Shown: positions 9,212 to 17,530 of the stretch, one piece after another | Layout of the letters: each line of letters begins with the position of its first letter | Position numbering within the stretch: the first letter of the stretch is position 1 | NCBI GenBank assembly: GCA_011523515.1 | Contig: WTGO01000027.1 | Span: 1-64,000 of the forward strand | Direction of reading: 5' to 3' | Origin: Chloroflexota bacterium | Lineage (GTDB): Bacteria; Chloroflexota; Anaerolineae; Aggregatilineales; Phototrophicaceae | DNA length: 64,000 nucleotides | Notes under the pieces: model-generated | What the model saw: only the letters and a program-made list of their open reading frames with translations | Told to the model about the DNA's origin: nothing | Databases searched by the model: none | Translations under genes and position numbers: made by a program

Positions 9212-10243
9212 ATGTACCTGCGAGACGAGATCGCCCAACAACCGGCCGTCATCGAGCGCCTGTTTAACGAAGGTCAGGAAGCCACCGAGGCGGCTGCCAC
9301 CGCTATTCGCGACTTCAACCCGCCCTTTGTCTGCATCGCGGCGCGCGGCACATCCGACCATGCGGCCGTGTACGCGCAATACCTCTTCGGCCACGCCCTG
9401 AGCCTGCCAGTCATGTTGGCCACGCCGTCGCTGCATACTGTCTACAAGCGACCGGCCGATCTGTCACAAGCGCTCGTCATCGGCATCAGCCAGTCGGGTA
9501 AAGCCGAAGACGTCAGGGCGGTGCTGGCCGATGCGCGGCGCGGCGGCGCGCTGACACTGGCGATCACGAATTTCGACGATTCTCCGCTGGCCCAAGCGGC
9601 CGAGCTGCACTTGCCCCTGCGAGCCGAGCGTGAATTCAGCGTGGCCGCCACCAAGACCTACACGGCGCAACTGACAGTCATCGCCATGCTGGCAAGCGCG
9701 CTGGCGGACGAGCAAGCGAGATGGGACGATCTGGCTGCCGTGCCGGGTCTGGCGCGGGAGGCGCTGGAGCAATCGCAGCCGATCGCCGATTGGGCGGAGC
9801 GCTACCGCTACAGCGGCAAGCTGGTCACGCTGGGCCGCGGCTACAATTACGCCACCGCCCTTGAAATCAGCCTCAAAGTCAAGGAGCTGACGTACATCGC
9901 CAGCGCGGGTTACAGCGAAGCCGACTTTCGCCACGGGCCGATCGCGGTGATTGACCGCGGGCATCCGGTAATCTTGGTCGCGCCGCAGGGTCCCACGCTT
10001 GCAGGCATGGTGGACATGGCGAAGGGCCTCCGCGAACGAGACGCGGAGACCCTTATCATCAGCAATGACGACGACCTGCTGCGCGCCGGGACGCAGGCGC
10101 TGCCGATTCCCGCCGCGCCCGAGTGGCTCAGCCCGATCATCAGTGTGATGCCTGGGCAGGTCTACGCCATGCAGCAGGCGCTGGCACGCGGTTATGAAGT
10201 CGACAAGCCGCGCGGATTGTCCAAGGTGACGATTACCGAGTAA
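9212..10243 (+). CDS. SIS-domain glucosamine-6-phosphate deaminase-like protein (NagB-II type)
   Basis: 343 residues, two SIS domains. AARGTSDHAA near 48-57 and SISQSGKAEDV-like GISQSGKAEDV near 90-101 form the first sugar-phosphate site. LGRGYNYATALEISLKVKEL near 208-227, then YSEADFRHGPIA, belong to the second. The tail DKPRGLSKVTITE is the GlmS-type C-terminal signature, without the glutaminase domain, as in NagB-II of Shewanella. AAGGAG precedes the ATG. Together with nagA and GH20 it completes a GlcNAc-oligosaccharide to fructose-6-P route; no classical nagB or nagK is in the window. Confidence 0.82.
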   Translation: MYLRDEIAQQPAVIERLFNEGQEATEAAATAIRDFNPPFVCIAARGTSDHAAVYAQYLFGHALSLPVMLATPSLHTVYKRPADLSQALVIGISQSGKAEDVRAVLADARRGGALTLAITNFDDSPLAQAAELHLPLRAEREFSVAATKTYTAQLTVIAMLASALADEQARWDDLAAVPGLAREALEQSQPIADWAERYRYSGKLVTLGRGYNYATALEISLKVKELTYIASAGYSEADFRHGPIAVIDRGHPVILVAPQGPTLAGMVDMAKGLRERDAETLIISNDDDLLRAGTQALPIPAAPEWLSPIISVMPGQVYAMQQALARGYEVDKPRGLSKVTITE

Positions 10244-10261
10244 GTCTGCGAGCGCTCGGCT

Positions 10262-10963
10262 TCAAGCATTCAGCAGAAGCGACGCGAGTTGGCTCAGGTG
10301 GCTGATACGGAAATCGGCTGTAGTCAAACCCGCGTCTGCAGACTGATCGGGGCAATAATGACAGAAAGGGATGCCGGCGCGCCTACAGCCTTCGCGGTCA
10401 TGGCTGAGCGAGTCGCCGACGTACATTACATCTTCCGCATCTAGTTTCAACAGTTCCAGCGCCATGTTAAAGATGCGCGCGTCGGGCTTGGCCAGGCCAA
10501 CTTCCTGCGAGATGAGCAGCGGATTGAAGCGGTCGCCCCAGCCGGCCGCCGCCAAACGTCCGCGTTGAGATTCGCTGTAGCCGTTGGTGATCATGCCCAG
10601 CCGGTAATGCTCCGCCAGGCGCTCCACCGTCTCCCGCGCGCCCGGATTCAGTGAGCTCGCAGCGCAGAAGGCTGCCCAAAACTCCTCGGCGAGCTTCGGC
10701 GCCCGGCTCGCATCCAGTTTGAGGCGGGAAAGAAAGTCGCGCCAGCTCAATTCGATGACTTGTTCGCGCGTGAAATGCGAGTCGTCGTCGGCCGCCCGCG
10801 CCGCCCAGTAGCCGCCGCTGATCGCGGCGTAGCGCTGGACGAAATCAGTCGGCATCGCCGATAGCAACCCGGCGCCGCCTAACGTACACCGCAGCGCTTC
10901 GGCTTCGCAGCCGCGCAGGCTAAAGAGCGTATCGTCCAGGTCGAAGAGGATCGCTTTTACAAT
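10262..10963 (-). CDS. HAD-superfamily phosphatase with an apparent ATT start codon
   Basis: 233 residues from ATT at 10963-10961. The protein then opens VKAILFDLDDTL, the canonical HAD motif I at the very N-terminus. Motif II is MITNGYS, the motif III lysine is in GLAKPDARIF, and motif IV is VGDSLSHD. The only ATG/TTG starts lie after motif I (TTG at 10867), which would remove the nucleophile Asp. In-frame TAG lies ten codons upstream of the ATT, leaving only ATT or CTG as starts. Either a rare ATT start is used or the start codon has mutated. It may dephosphorylate sugar phosphates from the adjacent amino-sugar genes (inference). Confidence 0.78.
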   Translation of the reverse strand: MVKAILFDLDDTLFSLRGCEAEALRCTLGGAGLLSAMPTDFVQRYAAISGGYWAARAADDDSHFTREQVIELSWRDFLSRLKLDASRAPKLAEEFWAAFCAASSLNPGARETVERLAEHYRLGMITNGYSESQRGRLAAAGWGDRFNPLLISQEVGLAKPDARIFNMALELLKLDAEDVMYVGDSLSHDREGCRRAGIPFCHYCPDQSADAGLTTADFRISHLSQLASLLLNA

Positions 10964-10999
10964 TTCGTGTGGCAGCGTCCCGGCCTAGTAGTATTCGTG

Positions 11000-12004
11000 T
11001 CAAACTGAAGGGTCGATGCTGGCCAGGAAGCCGGCGATGAATCCCGTTTCCCCGTTGTTGAAGCGAATCTCGTACCATTCGCCCGTGTCATCGATGATCC
11101 GCATCTCGCGGCCCTTGTCATAGACGAACAGTATGTCGCAATCCGTCGCGGGGCAAGCGCGAATGTTGGCGCCGTCGTCTCCGCTGACATAATAGCTGCG
11201 CACCGACCGATTGCGGTCGAGCGCTGCGACCACGGCTTTCATTTTGCCCGCGAATCTGTCCAGCTCGGTTTCGATCTGCGGATTCAGCGGGTTGTCTTCC
11301 TCGGCCACGTCCATAAAACGGTGCAGGAAGAGCGCGACAAAATCGCCCAGAATCTGGTTCATCATCAAGCCGAATTCAAGCGCTTCCCGGCAATGCGGCA
11401 GGTCGTCCCACATCGCCTCGCGCAAGTCGAGATAAGCCGAGGCATAGTCGCGGAAGGCCTCGGACGTGGTCACTGCCAGGGCCATAGCGCCGGCGTCTTG
11501 AAAGCCGACCAGTATGCCTGGGGCCAGGATAGCCAGCTGCTCGTCGGAGCAAGCCGCGCCGGCATCATCGAGCGATTGCGGCCTCAGGGCGCCGCCGTCC
11601 AAGGCCGCCGTCAATTCTTCCAGCAGCGCGACGGCGCGAGCCTGCCCGCTTTCAATCGGCGCCAGCATCCAGCCCGGGTCTTCTTCGCTTAGCCCTATGG
11701 CGGCGACTGCCACCGCGTCGCCGCTGACCTGGCTCATCAGCCAGCCGATCTCAACGGCCTCGGCGCAGCGCGGCAGCTCGTCATTCAAACCCAGGCGCCA
11801 CTCATACTGCCGCTCGACCAGAAAACGCAGCAGCGCGGTATTGCGTGTGCGCGTCGCTTGCACCAGCAGCGCACCGTAGCCGGATTCGAGTTGCTGCAGG
11901 GTCTCGAGATCAGCCGCGGAACAGGGCGCGAACGCCCCGTCACTAGCATGCGCAGCCGGCGCCAATAGCAGCAGAAGCAGCAGGCTAATCAAGACTGACT
12001 TCAT
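11000..12004 (-). CDS. Exported SH3b-domain protein with a duplicated helical domain
   Basis: 334 residues: a signal peptide (1-20, Leu-rich core, ending HASDG), two repeats of about 120 residues, and a C-terminal bacterial SH3 domain (about 273-330, NIRACPATDCDILF then EWYEIRFNNGETGFI). The repeats align by CAEAVEIGWLMSQVSGD in the first and CREALEFGLMMNQILGD in the second, each with paired cysteines, so an internal duplication is clear. SH3b domains often bind cell-wall peptides. The repeat family is unknown to me. It lies between the HAD gene and a divergent M24 peptidase. Confidence 0.75.
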   Translation of the reverse strand: MKSVLISLLLLLLLAPAAHASDGAFAPCSAADLETLQQLESGYGALLVQATRTRNTALLRFLVERQYEWRLGLNDELPRCAEAVEIGWLMSQVSGDAVAVAAIGLSEEDPGWMLAPIESGQARAVALLEELTAALDGGALRPQSLDDAGAACSDEQLAILAPGILVGFQDAGAMALAVTTSEAFRDYASAYLDLREAMWDDLPHCREALEFGLMMNQILGDFVALFLHRFMDVAEEDNPLNPQIETELDRFAGKMKAVVAALDRNRSVRSYYVSGDDGANIRACPATDCDILFVYDKGREMRIIDDTGEWYEIRFNNGETGFIAGFLASIDPSV

Positions 12005-12163
12005 CAGGTAAACGCCTCATGCGGTACACGCTACTCAGTAAGTTTATCCTAACCCAAAATGACGGGTATCGAAACTCAAGCCGGCATTGCACCGATAAAT
12101 ATGCCGTATTGCGGCAAACGCGCTAAGATTGTGTCATTCATATGTACACAGAAGGAGCGCCCC

Positions 12164-13306
12164 ATGTCCAGCGAGCGATTAGCGCAATTCCAGCAGGTTT
12201 TGGGCCAACATGCCGATTTGGCCTTCATCCCGATTTCGTCCGATCTGCAGTACTTGACCGGCGTCCCGCGCGATTTCCCCAATTACGGACACGTGATCCA
12301 TCCGGGCGATTGGCTGGAAGGCGCCTGGATCACGCCGCAGCAGGCGCCGGTGCTGCCGCTGCCGCGCATGACGGCCGAATTCGGCGGGCTGAGCCGGCTG
12401 GAGGGCATCGACATTCGCGTGCTCGGCGATTGGGATGTGCCGGCGGAGATGGTCAAGAGTATCCTCGACGGCTTCAACTTGCCCGATAATCCGCGCGTGG
12501 CCATCAGCGATTTCACCAAGGGCGAGACGGTTTCGCATTTGCAGCCGCTGCTGCCGAGCGCGACCTGGCTCTCGGCCACGTCGTTGCTGCGGCCGATGCG
12601 CGTCATCAAGTCTGAGGCCGATATCGAGCTAATGAAACAAGCGGGCCGCATCACCGAAGCCGCTTTCGCCGATACACTTAAGGCGCTGCGGCTGGGCATG
12701 ACCGAGCTGGAAATCGTGGAAGAGGTCAATTATCAGCTGCGGAAGCATGGCTCGCTGGGCCAGTCTTTCACGACTTCGCTGTACAATTCGGCGCCGGATC
12801 ATCCGCTGCTATTTGGCGCGCGCATGGAGAGCTGGCATCGGGCGCTGAACCCGCCGGTGTCGATTTTGTTCGACTTCGGCGGCATTTATGAGGGCTGGTG
12901 TTATGACTTTGGGCGCACGGTGTTTTTCGGCCAGCCCAATGACGAGGCGCAGCGGGTCTACGATGTCATGATGGCCTCTCAGGCGGCAGGCGTGGCGGCG
13001 CTCAAAGCGGGCGAAGCGACCACGACGGATGCCGATGCCGCGGCGCGCAAGGTCATCGAGGACGCCGGCTACGGCGAGGCCTTCCGGCACCGCCTGGGGC
13101 ACGGCATCGGCATGGATGTGCACGAGCCGCCTTTCTTGACCAAGGGCGATGAGACGCCGCTGGAAGAGGGCATGCTCTTCACGATCGAGCCGAGCATCAT
13201 GCAAATCAACGACTACTCGGCGCGGGTCGAGGATGTGGTGGTGGCGCGTCCCGGCGGCGGCAAGAAGCTGACGAACGGCTGGCAGGAACTGATTGTGGTG
13301 GAGTGA
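12164..13306 (+). CDS. M24-family metallopeptidase (Xaa-Pro aminopeptidase/creatinase fold)
   Basis: 380 residues; an N-terminal creatinase-like domain (about 1-150) and a C-terminal pita-bread domain. All five metal ligands are visible: Asp237 and Asp248 (FDFGGIYEGWCYDFGRT), His313 (LGHGIGMDVHE), Glu342 (TIEPS) and Glu356 (RVEDVV). GAAGGAG sits 7 bases before the ATG, so I reject the longer frame from 12059. It probably cleaves Xaa-Pro dipeptides or related N-terminal residues in the cytoplasm. The paralog-like protein at 55818-57212 has lost several of these ligands. Confidence 0.9.
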   Translation: MSSERLAQFQQVLGQHADLAFIPISSDLQYLTGVPRDFPNYGHVIHPGDWLEGAWITPQQAPVLPLPRMTAEFGGLSRLEGIDIRVLGDWDVPAEMVKSILDGFNLPDNPRVAISDFTKGETVSHLQPLLPSATWLSATSLLRPMRVIKSEADIELMKQAGRITEAAFADTLKALRLGMTELEIVEEVNYQLRKHGSLGQSFTTSLYNSAPDHPLLFGARMESWHRALNPPVSILFDFGGIYEGWCYDFGRTVFFGQPNDEAQRVYDVMMASQAAGVAALKAGEATTTDADAAARKVIEDAGYGEAFRHRLGHGIGMDVHEPPFLTKGDETPLEEGMLFTIEPSIMQINDYSARVEDVVVARPGGGKKLTNGWQELIVVE

Positions 13307-13434
13307 TATTACGCCACTGGGGCGCAGAGAAGCGGTTTGTGAAGATACGACAATTTCTGTGCTTTTACAACAGAATTTCGCGATTACGTTAGGGCAACTC
13401 ACCGGGACGGCCACTCCCGCCAACATCGAATTCC

Positions 13435-13459
13435 GTAGGGGCGACTCTGTAAGTCGCCC
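13435..13459 (+). repeat. GTAGGGGCGA-type repeat, left boundary of a decayed patch
   Basis: GTAGGGGCGACTC and the closing GTCGCCC form a hairpin. A copy in inverted orientation lies at 14039-14062, so the two bracket about 600 bases of AT-richer, gene-poor DNA between the M24 peptidase and the aldehyde dehydrogenase. Confidence 0.6.
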
Positions 13460-13568
13460 GCTTTTCGCCACCGAGTTGGCCGAGTTTGGACGAGGGGAAT
13501 CCTTGATGGGAGATTGCCAACGAATGGTTGGCAGGAGTCAATTGAACTCGACTAACTCCGAGTTTTCC

Positions 13569-14072
13569 CTACACGTGCAAGGCGGGGAACTTTAGATCAA
13601 CACAGTGCTCGCACAATTTCGTATTGTTGCACATGCAACCTGTCGCAGTACCGCTTGGACGTACATCATTTCTTGTAATGCGCTCGCTGAATGTGCTTCG
13701 CATACTTTTGTTAGAAGAGTTTCGCAGGTCGCAGATATAGTCACGCATACGCTTTTCAATTTGTTCATACCAAATAAGCACATCAACGGAGAGCAAGCAA
13801 GATGGTGGAAAGTAGGTCCATCCCCGCATGTGGCCCATGTTCACTTTACTAATTAGAATTGAGCACAGGTTTCCTTGCCCTCGGGTTAGCAAGATTCTCT
13901 CGCCAACAAAAGCAAAGTGTGCTAGACCACAACGCAACTTTCCGTATATGAGGTCGTCGATAAGTTCATCGTCGTCAAAGACGTTGTCGTCACGATTTGG
14001 GAAACAGAACTCGCGTGGCTTGGTAGCGAATCGGAAGAGGGCGAGCCAAGGCTCGCCCCTACAAAATTCCAT
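13569..14072 (-). pseudogene. Decayed hypothetical protein whose frame begins inside a repeat
   Basis: A 167-codon frame. Its first dozen residues (EFCRGEPWLALF) are encoded by the GTAGGGGCGA-type repeat and cannot be original. The middle part looks protein-like: DDDELIDDLIYGKLRCGLAHF, then LISKVNMGHMRGWTYFPP and WYEQIEKRMRDYICDL. I recognise no family with certainty. The composition is AT-richer than the neighbours. I read it as the C-terminal remnant of a small acquired gene; the tail after about residue 125 looks random. Confidence 0.35.
14039..14062 (-). repeat. GTAGGGGCGA-type repeat, right boundary of a decayed patch
   Basis: On the minus strand it reads GTAGGGGCGAGCCTTGG then CTCGCC, nearly identical to the left arm of the pair at 28823-28891. 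It is inverted with respect to the copy at 13435. Confidence 0.65.
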
Positions 14073-14083
14073 TGTGGTGAATT

Positions 14084-15649
14084 CTAACCCACAATCGTAT
14101 GCGACTGCTCGCGCATGTACTGCTGCAGGTAGTAGTAGCTGCCGGAGGCTTTGTTGCTGCCGGTGCTGCCCTTCCAGCCGCCGAAGGATTGGTAACCGGG
14201 CCAGGCGCCGGTGGTCGCCCCGGTAGCGCGGTTGACGTAGAGTACGCCCGCCTCCATATTATCCAGGAACCTATCGGCTTCGCCCTCGTCTTCGGTGTAG
14301 ATGCCCGCTGTCAAGCCCAGCGCGACATCGTTGGCCAGCCGCATGGCCTCGTCCACCCCATCGACGCCGCGCACAGCCACGATGGGCGCGAACATCTCGT
14401 GCCGCCAGAGGCGGTGCTCATCAGGCAGGTCCACCACCACGGTGGGCGCGACGAAGTAGCCATTCTCGATGGGCAGCGTTTCGCCGCCGGTGAGGATATT
14501 TCCGTCGCTCAACTCGCTGACGTAGCCCTGATAGGCATTGTAGGCGGCTTCACTGATGATGGGCCCCATGTAGGTGTCGGCATCGGTGGGGTCGCCGACG
14601 GCGACATCGGCGGCCAGATCGACCAACCTGGAAAGAAATTCGTCTTTGACCGAGGCGTCAACATAAACCCGCGAGCATGCGGAGCACTTTTGGCCGGTCA
14701 AGCCGAAAGCCGAGCGCATGACGCCGAGCGCCGCTTTGTCGAGATCGGCATTGGCGGTGACGATGGCTGGATTCTTGCCGCCCATCTCGGCGATAACGGG
14801 GCGGAAATAGCCCGCGGCCGTGCTGAAGTTTCTGATGATGCTCATGCCGACATCGTAACTGCCGGTGAAGGTCAATCCGGCCAGATCGGCATTGGCTGCC
14901 AGCGCGATGCCGGGTTCATCGCCGCCGAGCACCATGTTAAAGACGCCCGCCGGAATGCCCGCGTCAACGACGCATTGCGCGATCATACAAGCGGTGAGCG
15001 AACCTTCGGCAGCCGGCTTGAGCACGACGGTGTTGCCGGCGATCAGCGCGGCGCCGGTGGGCCCGCCCGTTAGCGCGGCCGGGAAGTTGAAGGGCCCGAT
15101 CACGCCCCAGACGCCGTAGGGCTTGAGCACGCTGCGGTTGAAGTGCTGGTCGCTTTCGCTGAGCAGCTGGCGGTCGAAGCCCTGGTTATCCTTCATGGCG
15201 TCGACGCAATAGCGGATCAAGTCGGCGGCTTCTTCGACATCGCCGATGGCTTCCAGGCGATTCTTGCCGATCTCCATGCTGACGACGGCGGCGATCTCGA
15301 AGAGGCGCTCGCTGATGAGATCGGCAAAGCGGTTAACCAGTTCGGTCCGCTCTTGCCAGGGGGTATCGCGCCAGGCGGGGAAAGCCGCCTTGGCCGCCGC
15401 CACGGCTTGATTGACCTGTTCGGCGGAAGCTTGCGCGAAGCTGGCCAGCAGCCAGTCGGTGTTGATGGGCGAGCAATTTTCAAAGCTGCCATCGCCATCC
15501 ACACGCTCGCCGTTGATCAGCATCTGGTAGCGTTGGCCGAGATTCCGCTTGAGTTCAGCGACATCTTCCTCGAAGTACTCGTGCAGCAGCGGATCGGGGC
15601 TACCGAGTGTGGAGTAGGTGACTTTGATATGCTTGCGTTCTTTGGACAT
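14084..15649 (-). CDS. Aldehyde dehydrogenase, probable 1-pyrroline-5-carboxylate dehydrogenase
   Basis: 521 residues. NAD-dependent oxidation of glutamate semialdehyde to glutamate is the likely reaction, judging from the RocA/PruA-like length, the extended N-terminus and the sequence around the nucleophile. Catalytic residues are Cys322 in GQKCSACSRVY, Glu288 in AEMGGKNP, Asn188 in PFNFP and Lys211 in VVLKPA. No proline dehydrogenase is in the window, so proline or arginine/ornithine use is inferred only. Other aldehydes are possible. The short downstream gap to 14083 contains the repeat at 14039. Confidence 0.83.
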   Translation of the reverse strand: MSKERKHIKVTYSTLGSPDPLLHEYFEEDVAELKRNLGQRYQMLINGERVDGDGSFENCSPINTDWLLASFAQASAEQVNQAVAAAKAAFPAWRDTPWQERTELVNRFADLISERLFEIAAVVSMEIGKNRLEAIGDVEEAADLIRYCVDAMKDNQGFDRQLLSESDQHFNRSVLKPYGVWGVIGPFNFPAALTGGPTGAALIAGNTVVLKPAAEGSLTACMIAQCVVDAGIPAGVFNMVLGGDEPGIALAANADLAGLTFTGSYDVGMSIIRNFSTAAGYFRPVIAEMGGKNPAIVTANADLDKAALGVMRSAFGLTGQKCSACSRVYVDASVKDEFLSRLVDLAADVAVGDPTDADTYMGPIISEAAYNAYQGYVSELSDGNILTGGETLPIENGYFVAPTVVVDLPDEHRLWRHEMFAPIVAVRGVDGVDEAMRLANDVALGLTAGIYTEDEGEADRFLDNMEAGVLYVNRATGATTGAWPGYQSFGGWKGSTGSNKASGSYYYLQQYMREQSHTIVG

Positions 15650-15663
15650 GTAAACCTCTTTTC

Positions 15664-15984
15664 CTATCGCGCTCTGGCACCTGCATTTGCCACTATTCTA
15701 CCCGAGTAAGGGCAAACTGTTGAGTCACTTGTACGCAATGCACGAGTCGGAACGCCCGACTGCGCATCGGGACTGGTCACAGCGCAGAGTGTCCGCGGCT
15801 GGAGTTGGACGCGCATGGGACCGTCCGGCCGCAGGGTGAAGGCGACGCTGGACGCGCCGGTCGCGCTGCCCGGCAGTGGCAGCAGCCGAAAGCGCTGCGC
15901 GATGGCGGCGAGTATGATGACCGCCTCCATCATGGCGAAGTGACTGCCCAGGCAGGTGCGCGCGCCGCCGCCCAGCGGGATGCG
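15664..15984 (-). pseudogene. C-terminal relic of a cytochrome P450
   Basis: The minus-strand frame opens, just after an in-frame TGA, with IPLGGGARTCLGSHFAMME, the heme-ligand Cys loop and following helix of P450s. It then runs through AVIILAAIAQRFRLLPLPG and LRPDGPMRVQLQPR, the usual P450 C-terminal strands. Everything N-terminal to the heme loop is missing; the sequence toward 16106 carries no P450 similarity. The tail after about 15800 continues without homology. This is a deletion remnant of about 65 recognisable residues. The rest of 15985-16106 holds nothing recognised. Confidence 0.75.
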
Positions 15985-16106
15985 TCAAACACAGCGTAGC
16001 CTATTTGTGATAAATTTCACAAGCATATGAGTGATGGATAAAGCGGCTGATAGCTTTTGCCGGCAGTTGGATGGCTTTTGATGGATTAGGGGATTTGAGG
16101 CGCGGT

Positions 16107-16433
16107 TTAGGTCAAGTCGTCGCTATCCAACGTGCGCTTGTTGATGCGCTCGATGCGCATGATCAGGCGCTCGTCGACATCGGGGCAGGCAGCGACGGTA
16201 TCGCGCGTCATCCAGTCGTTTTCGCTGAGTTCACGCTGTTTGGCCGCCAGCAGCGGCAGCACGGCGGACAGCGCATAGATGCAGAAGTGCTTGCCGGCGG
16301 GGATGCGCAGCCTGGCGCTCTCGGTCAGCTCGAAGTAATCGCCGACCTCCAGCCCGCAGACTGAGCGGCCTGCGATGCGTTCGACGGTGACGCGCAGGTC
16401 GTAGAGTTCGAAGGGTCGGTTCATGGTGGTCAT
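16107..16433 (-). CDS. TIGR04076-family small protein
   Basis: 108 residues from the ATG at 16433, whose ATGA overlaps the stop of the upstream PLP-enzyme gene, so translation is probably coupled. Family features seen: YDLRVTVERI near 11-20, CGLEVGDYFEL near 26-36, FCIYALSAVLPLLAAKQRE near 50-69, then DWMTRD and CPD. The conserved Cys26, Cys51 and Cys83 could bind a metal or a cofactor. The biochemical function of the family is unknown to me. Its tight linkage to an amidohydrolase and a PLP enzyme suggests a role in the same amino-acid or amino-sugar pathway. Confidence 0.75.
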   Translation of the reverse strand: MTTMNRPFELYDLRVTVERIAGRSVCGLEVGDYFELTESARLRIPAGKHFCIYALSAVLPLLAAKQRELSENDWMTRDTVAACPDVDERLIMRIERINKRTLDSDDLT

Positions 16434-17530
16434 TTTGCCAGAAGCTGCATACATGCAGCACGCACGATGATTTCCTCGCCCGGGTTGAGCGTCATCGGAT
16501 TGAGATGGAATTGCGTTTCATCAAGCGGCGAGACGGCGATGGCGGGCTCGTGCTGCAGGAAAGCCTGCACGATGTCGTCGGCTGATTTGTCAAGCGCAGC
16601 CGGGTCTATCGTCACCCGGCACCAGGGCAGGGGCTGACCGGCTTCGTTGGGGAATTCACGCTCGGCGCAGACGCCTGGCAGTGGATTCAACGCTTCGCAG
16701 AAGAGCCCGACCGTATCTTCGCAGTATTGGGCGCGGGCGGCGTGATCGAGCTGCAGATAGCGCTCCACAGCCGCGAGAAGGCCCATCAGCTCTTCTTTAC
16801 CGACTTTGAAGGGGCGGCCCAGACCGTGGTTGGGATTACTGATGGACCGGATCGAATCAATGAGATCGCGGCGGCCGAGCATTATGCCGGACGATTGCGG
16901 TCCGCGCAGGTCTTTGCCGCCGCTGAAGAGTGCGAGGGCCGCGCCCATCTCAGTGAAGCGCCAAAGATTCTCCACGGGCGGCAACTGCGCAGCGGAATCG
17001 ACGATGACCGGAATATCACGCGCGTTGGCGATGTTGATGACGTCGGCGAGTTCGATGCCATTGGCGCCGGCTTGCCCGCGCGGGAACCAGAAGACGCAGA
17101 CCGTGCGCTGGCTGATGGCGGCGCGCAGCTCGGCCGGCGAGCCATTGATCTCGACATAGGTCAAGCCGACCGCCTGGATGCTGTAGTCGTAGGGATTGCG
17201 CTGGTCGCGAAAGATGATCGCTTCGTTTTTGAAGGCGGCGATATTGGGGAAACTCTTGAGCGCCTCCGGATGTTTGTTGAGTACGGCGGCGGCCGCGGCC
17301 AGCTCAATGCCGGCGGCCGCGCCCGAGGTGATATAGGCGGCTTCGTTACGTGTCAGCTGGGCGAGGCGATCGCCGACCCGCTGTTGCAGCTGCGCCAGAT
17401 CAACAAAACCGCCGGCGGCAGCGTTCATCGCGCTCAGGACTTCCCGCGGCATGAGCGAACCGCCGAATTTGGTCACGGTGGCATAGGCGTTGATGACCGG
17501 GCGTATACCCAGCGATTGGTAATCGGTCAT
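16430..17530 (-). CDS. SelA/DgaE-type pyridoxal-phosphate enzyme
   Basis: 366 residues, fold type I PLP enzyme related to L-seryl-tRNA(Sec) selenium transferase (SelA-like) and to the DgaE D-glucosaminate-6-P ammonia lyase. PLP-site residues: Lys206 in LFSGGKDLRGPQ, Asp178 in VIVDSAAQLPP, and the phosphate-binding ITSGAAAG loop near 67-74. The ATG at 17530 overlaps the amidohydrolase stop (ATGA); the longer frame from 17692 runs inside that gene and is rejected. No selB or selC is seen, and the protein is shorter than SelA, so a catabolic lyase is more likely than selenocysteine synthesis. Confidence 0.82.
   Translation of the reverse strand: MTDYQSLGIRPVINAYATVTKFGGSLMPREVLSAMNAAAGGFVDLAQLQQRVGDRLAQLTRNEAAYITSGAAAGIELAAAAAVLNKHPEALKSFPNIAAFKNEAIIFRDQRNPYDYSIQAVGLTYVEINGSPAELRAAISQRTVCVFWFPRGQAGANGIELADVINIANARDIPVIVDSAAQLPPVENLWRFTEMGAALALFSGGKDLRGPQSSGIMLGRRDLIDSIRSISNPNHGLGRPFKVGKEELMGLLAAVERYLQLDHAARAQYCEDTVGLFCEALNPLPGVCAEREFPNEAGQPLPWCRVTIDPAALDKSADDIVQAFLQHEPAIAVSPLDETQFHLNPMTLNPGEEIIVRAACMQLLAK

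Noticed and set aside
13293-13595. A 100-codon frame after the M24 peptidase
   Set aside because: It overlaps the peptidase end and runs through the repeat at 13435. No protein-like pattern.
16430-17530. True selenocysteine synthase SelA
   Set aside because: Too short, lacks the SelA N-terminal domain, and no selB/selD or in-frame TGA enzyme accompanies it.
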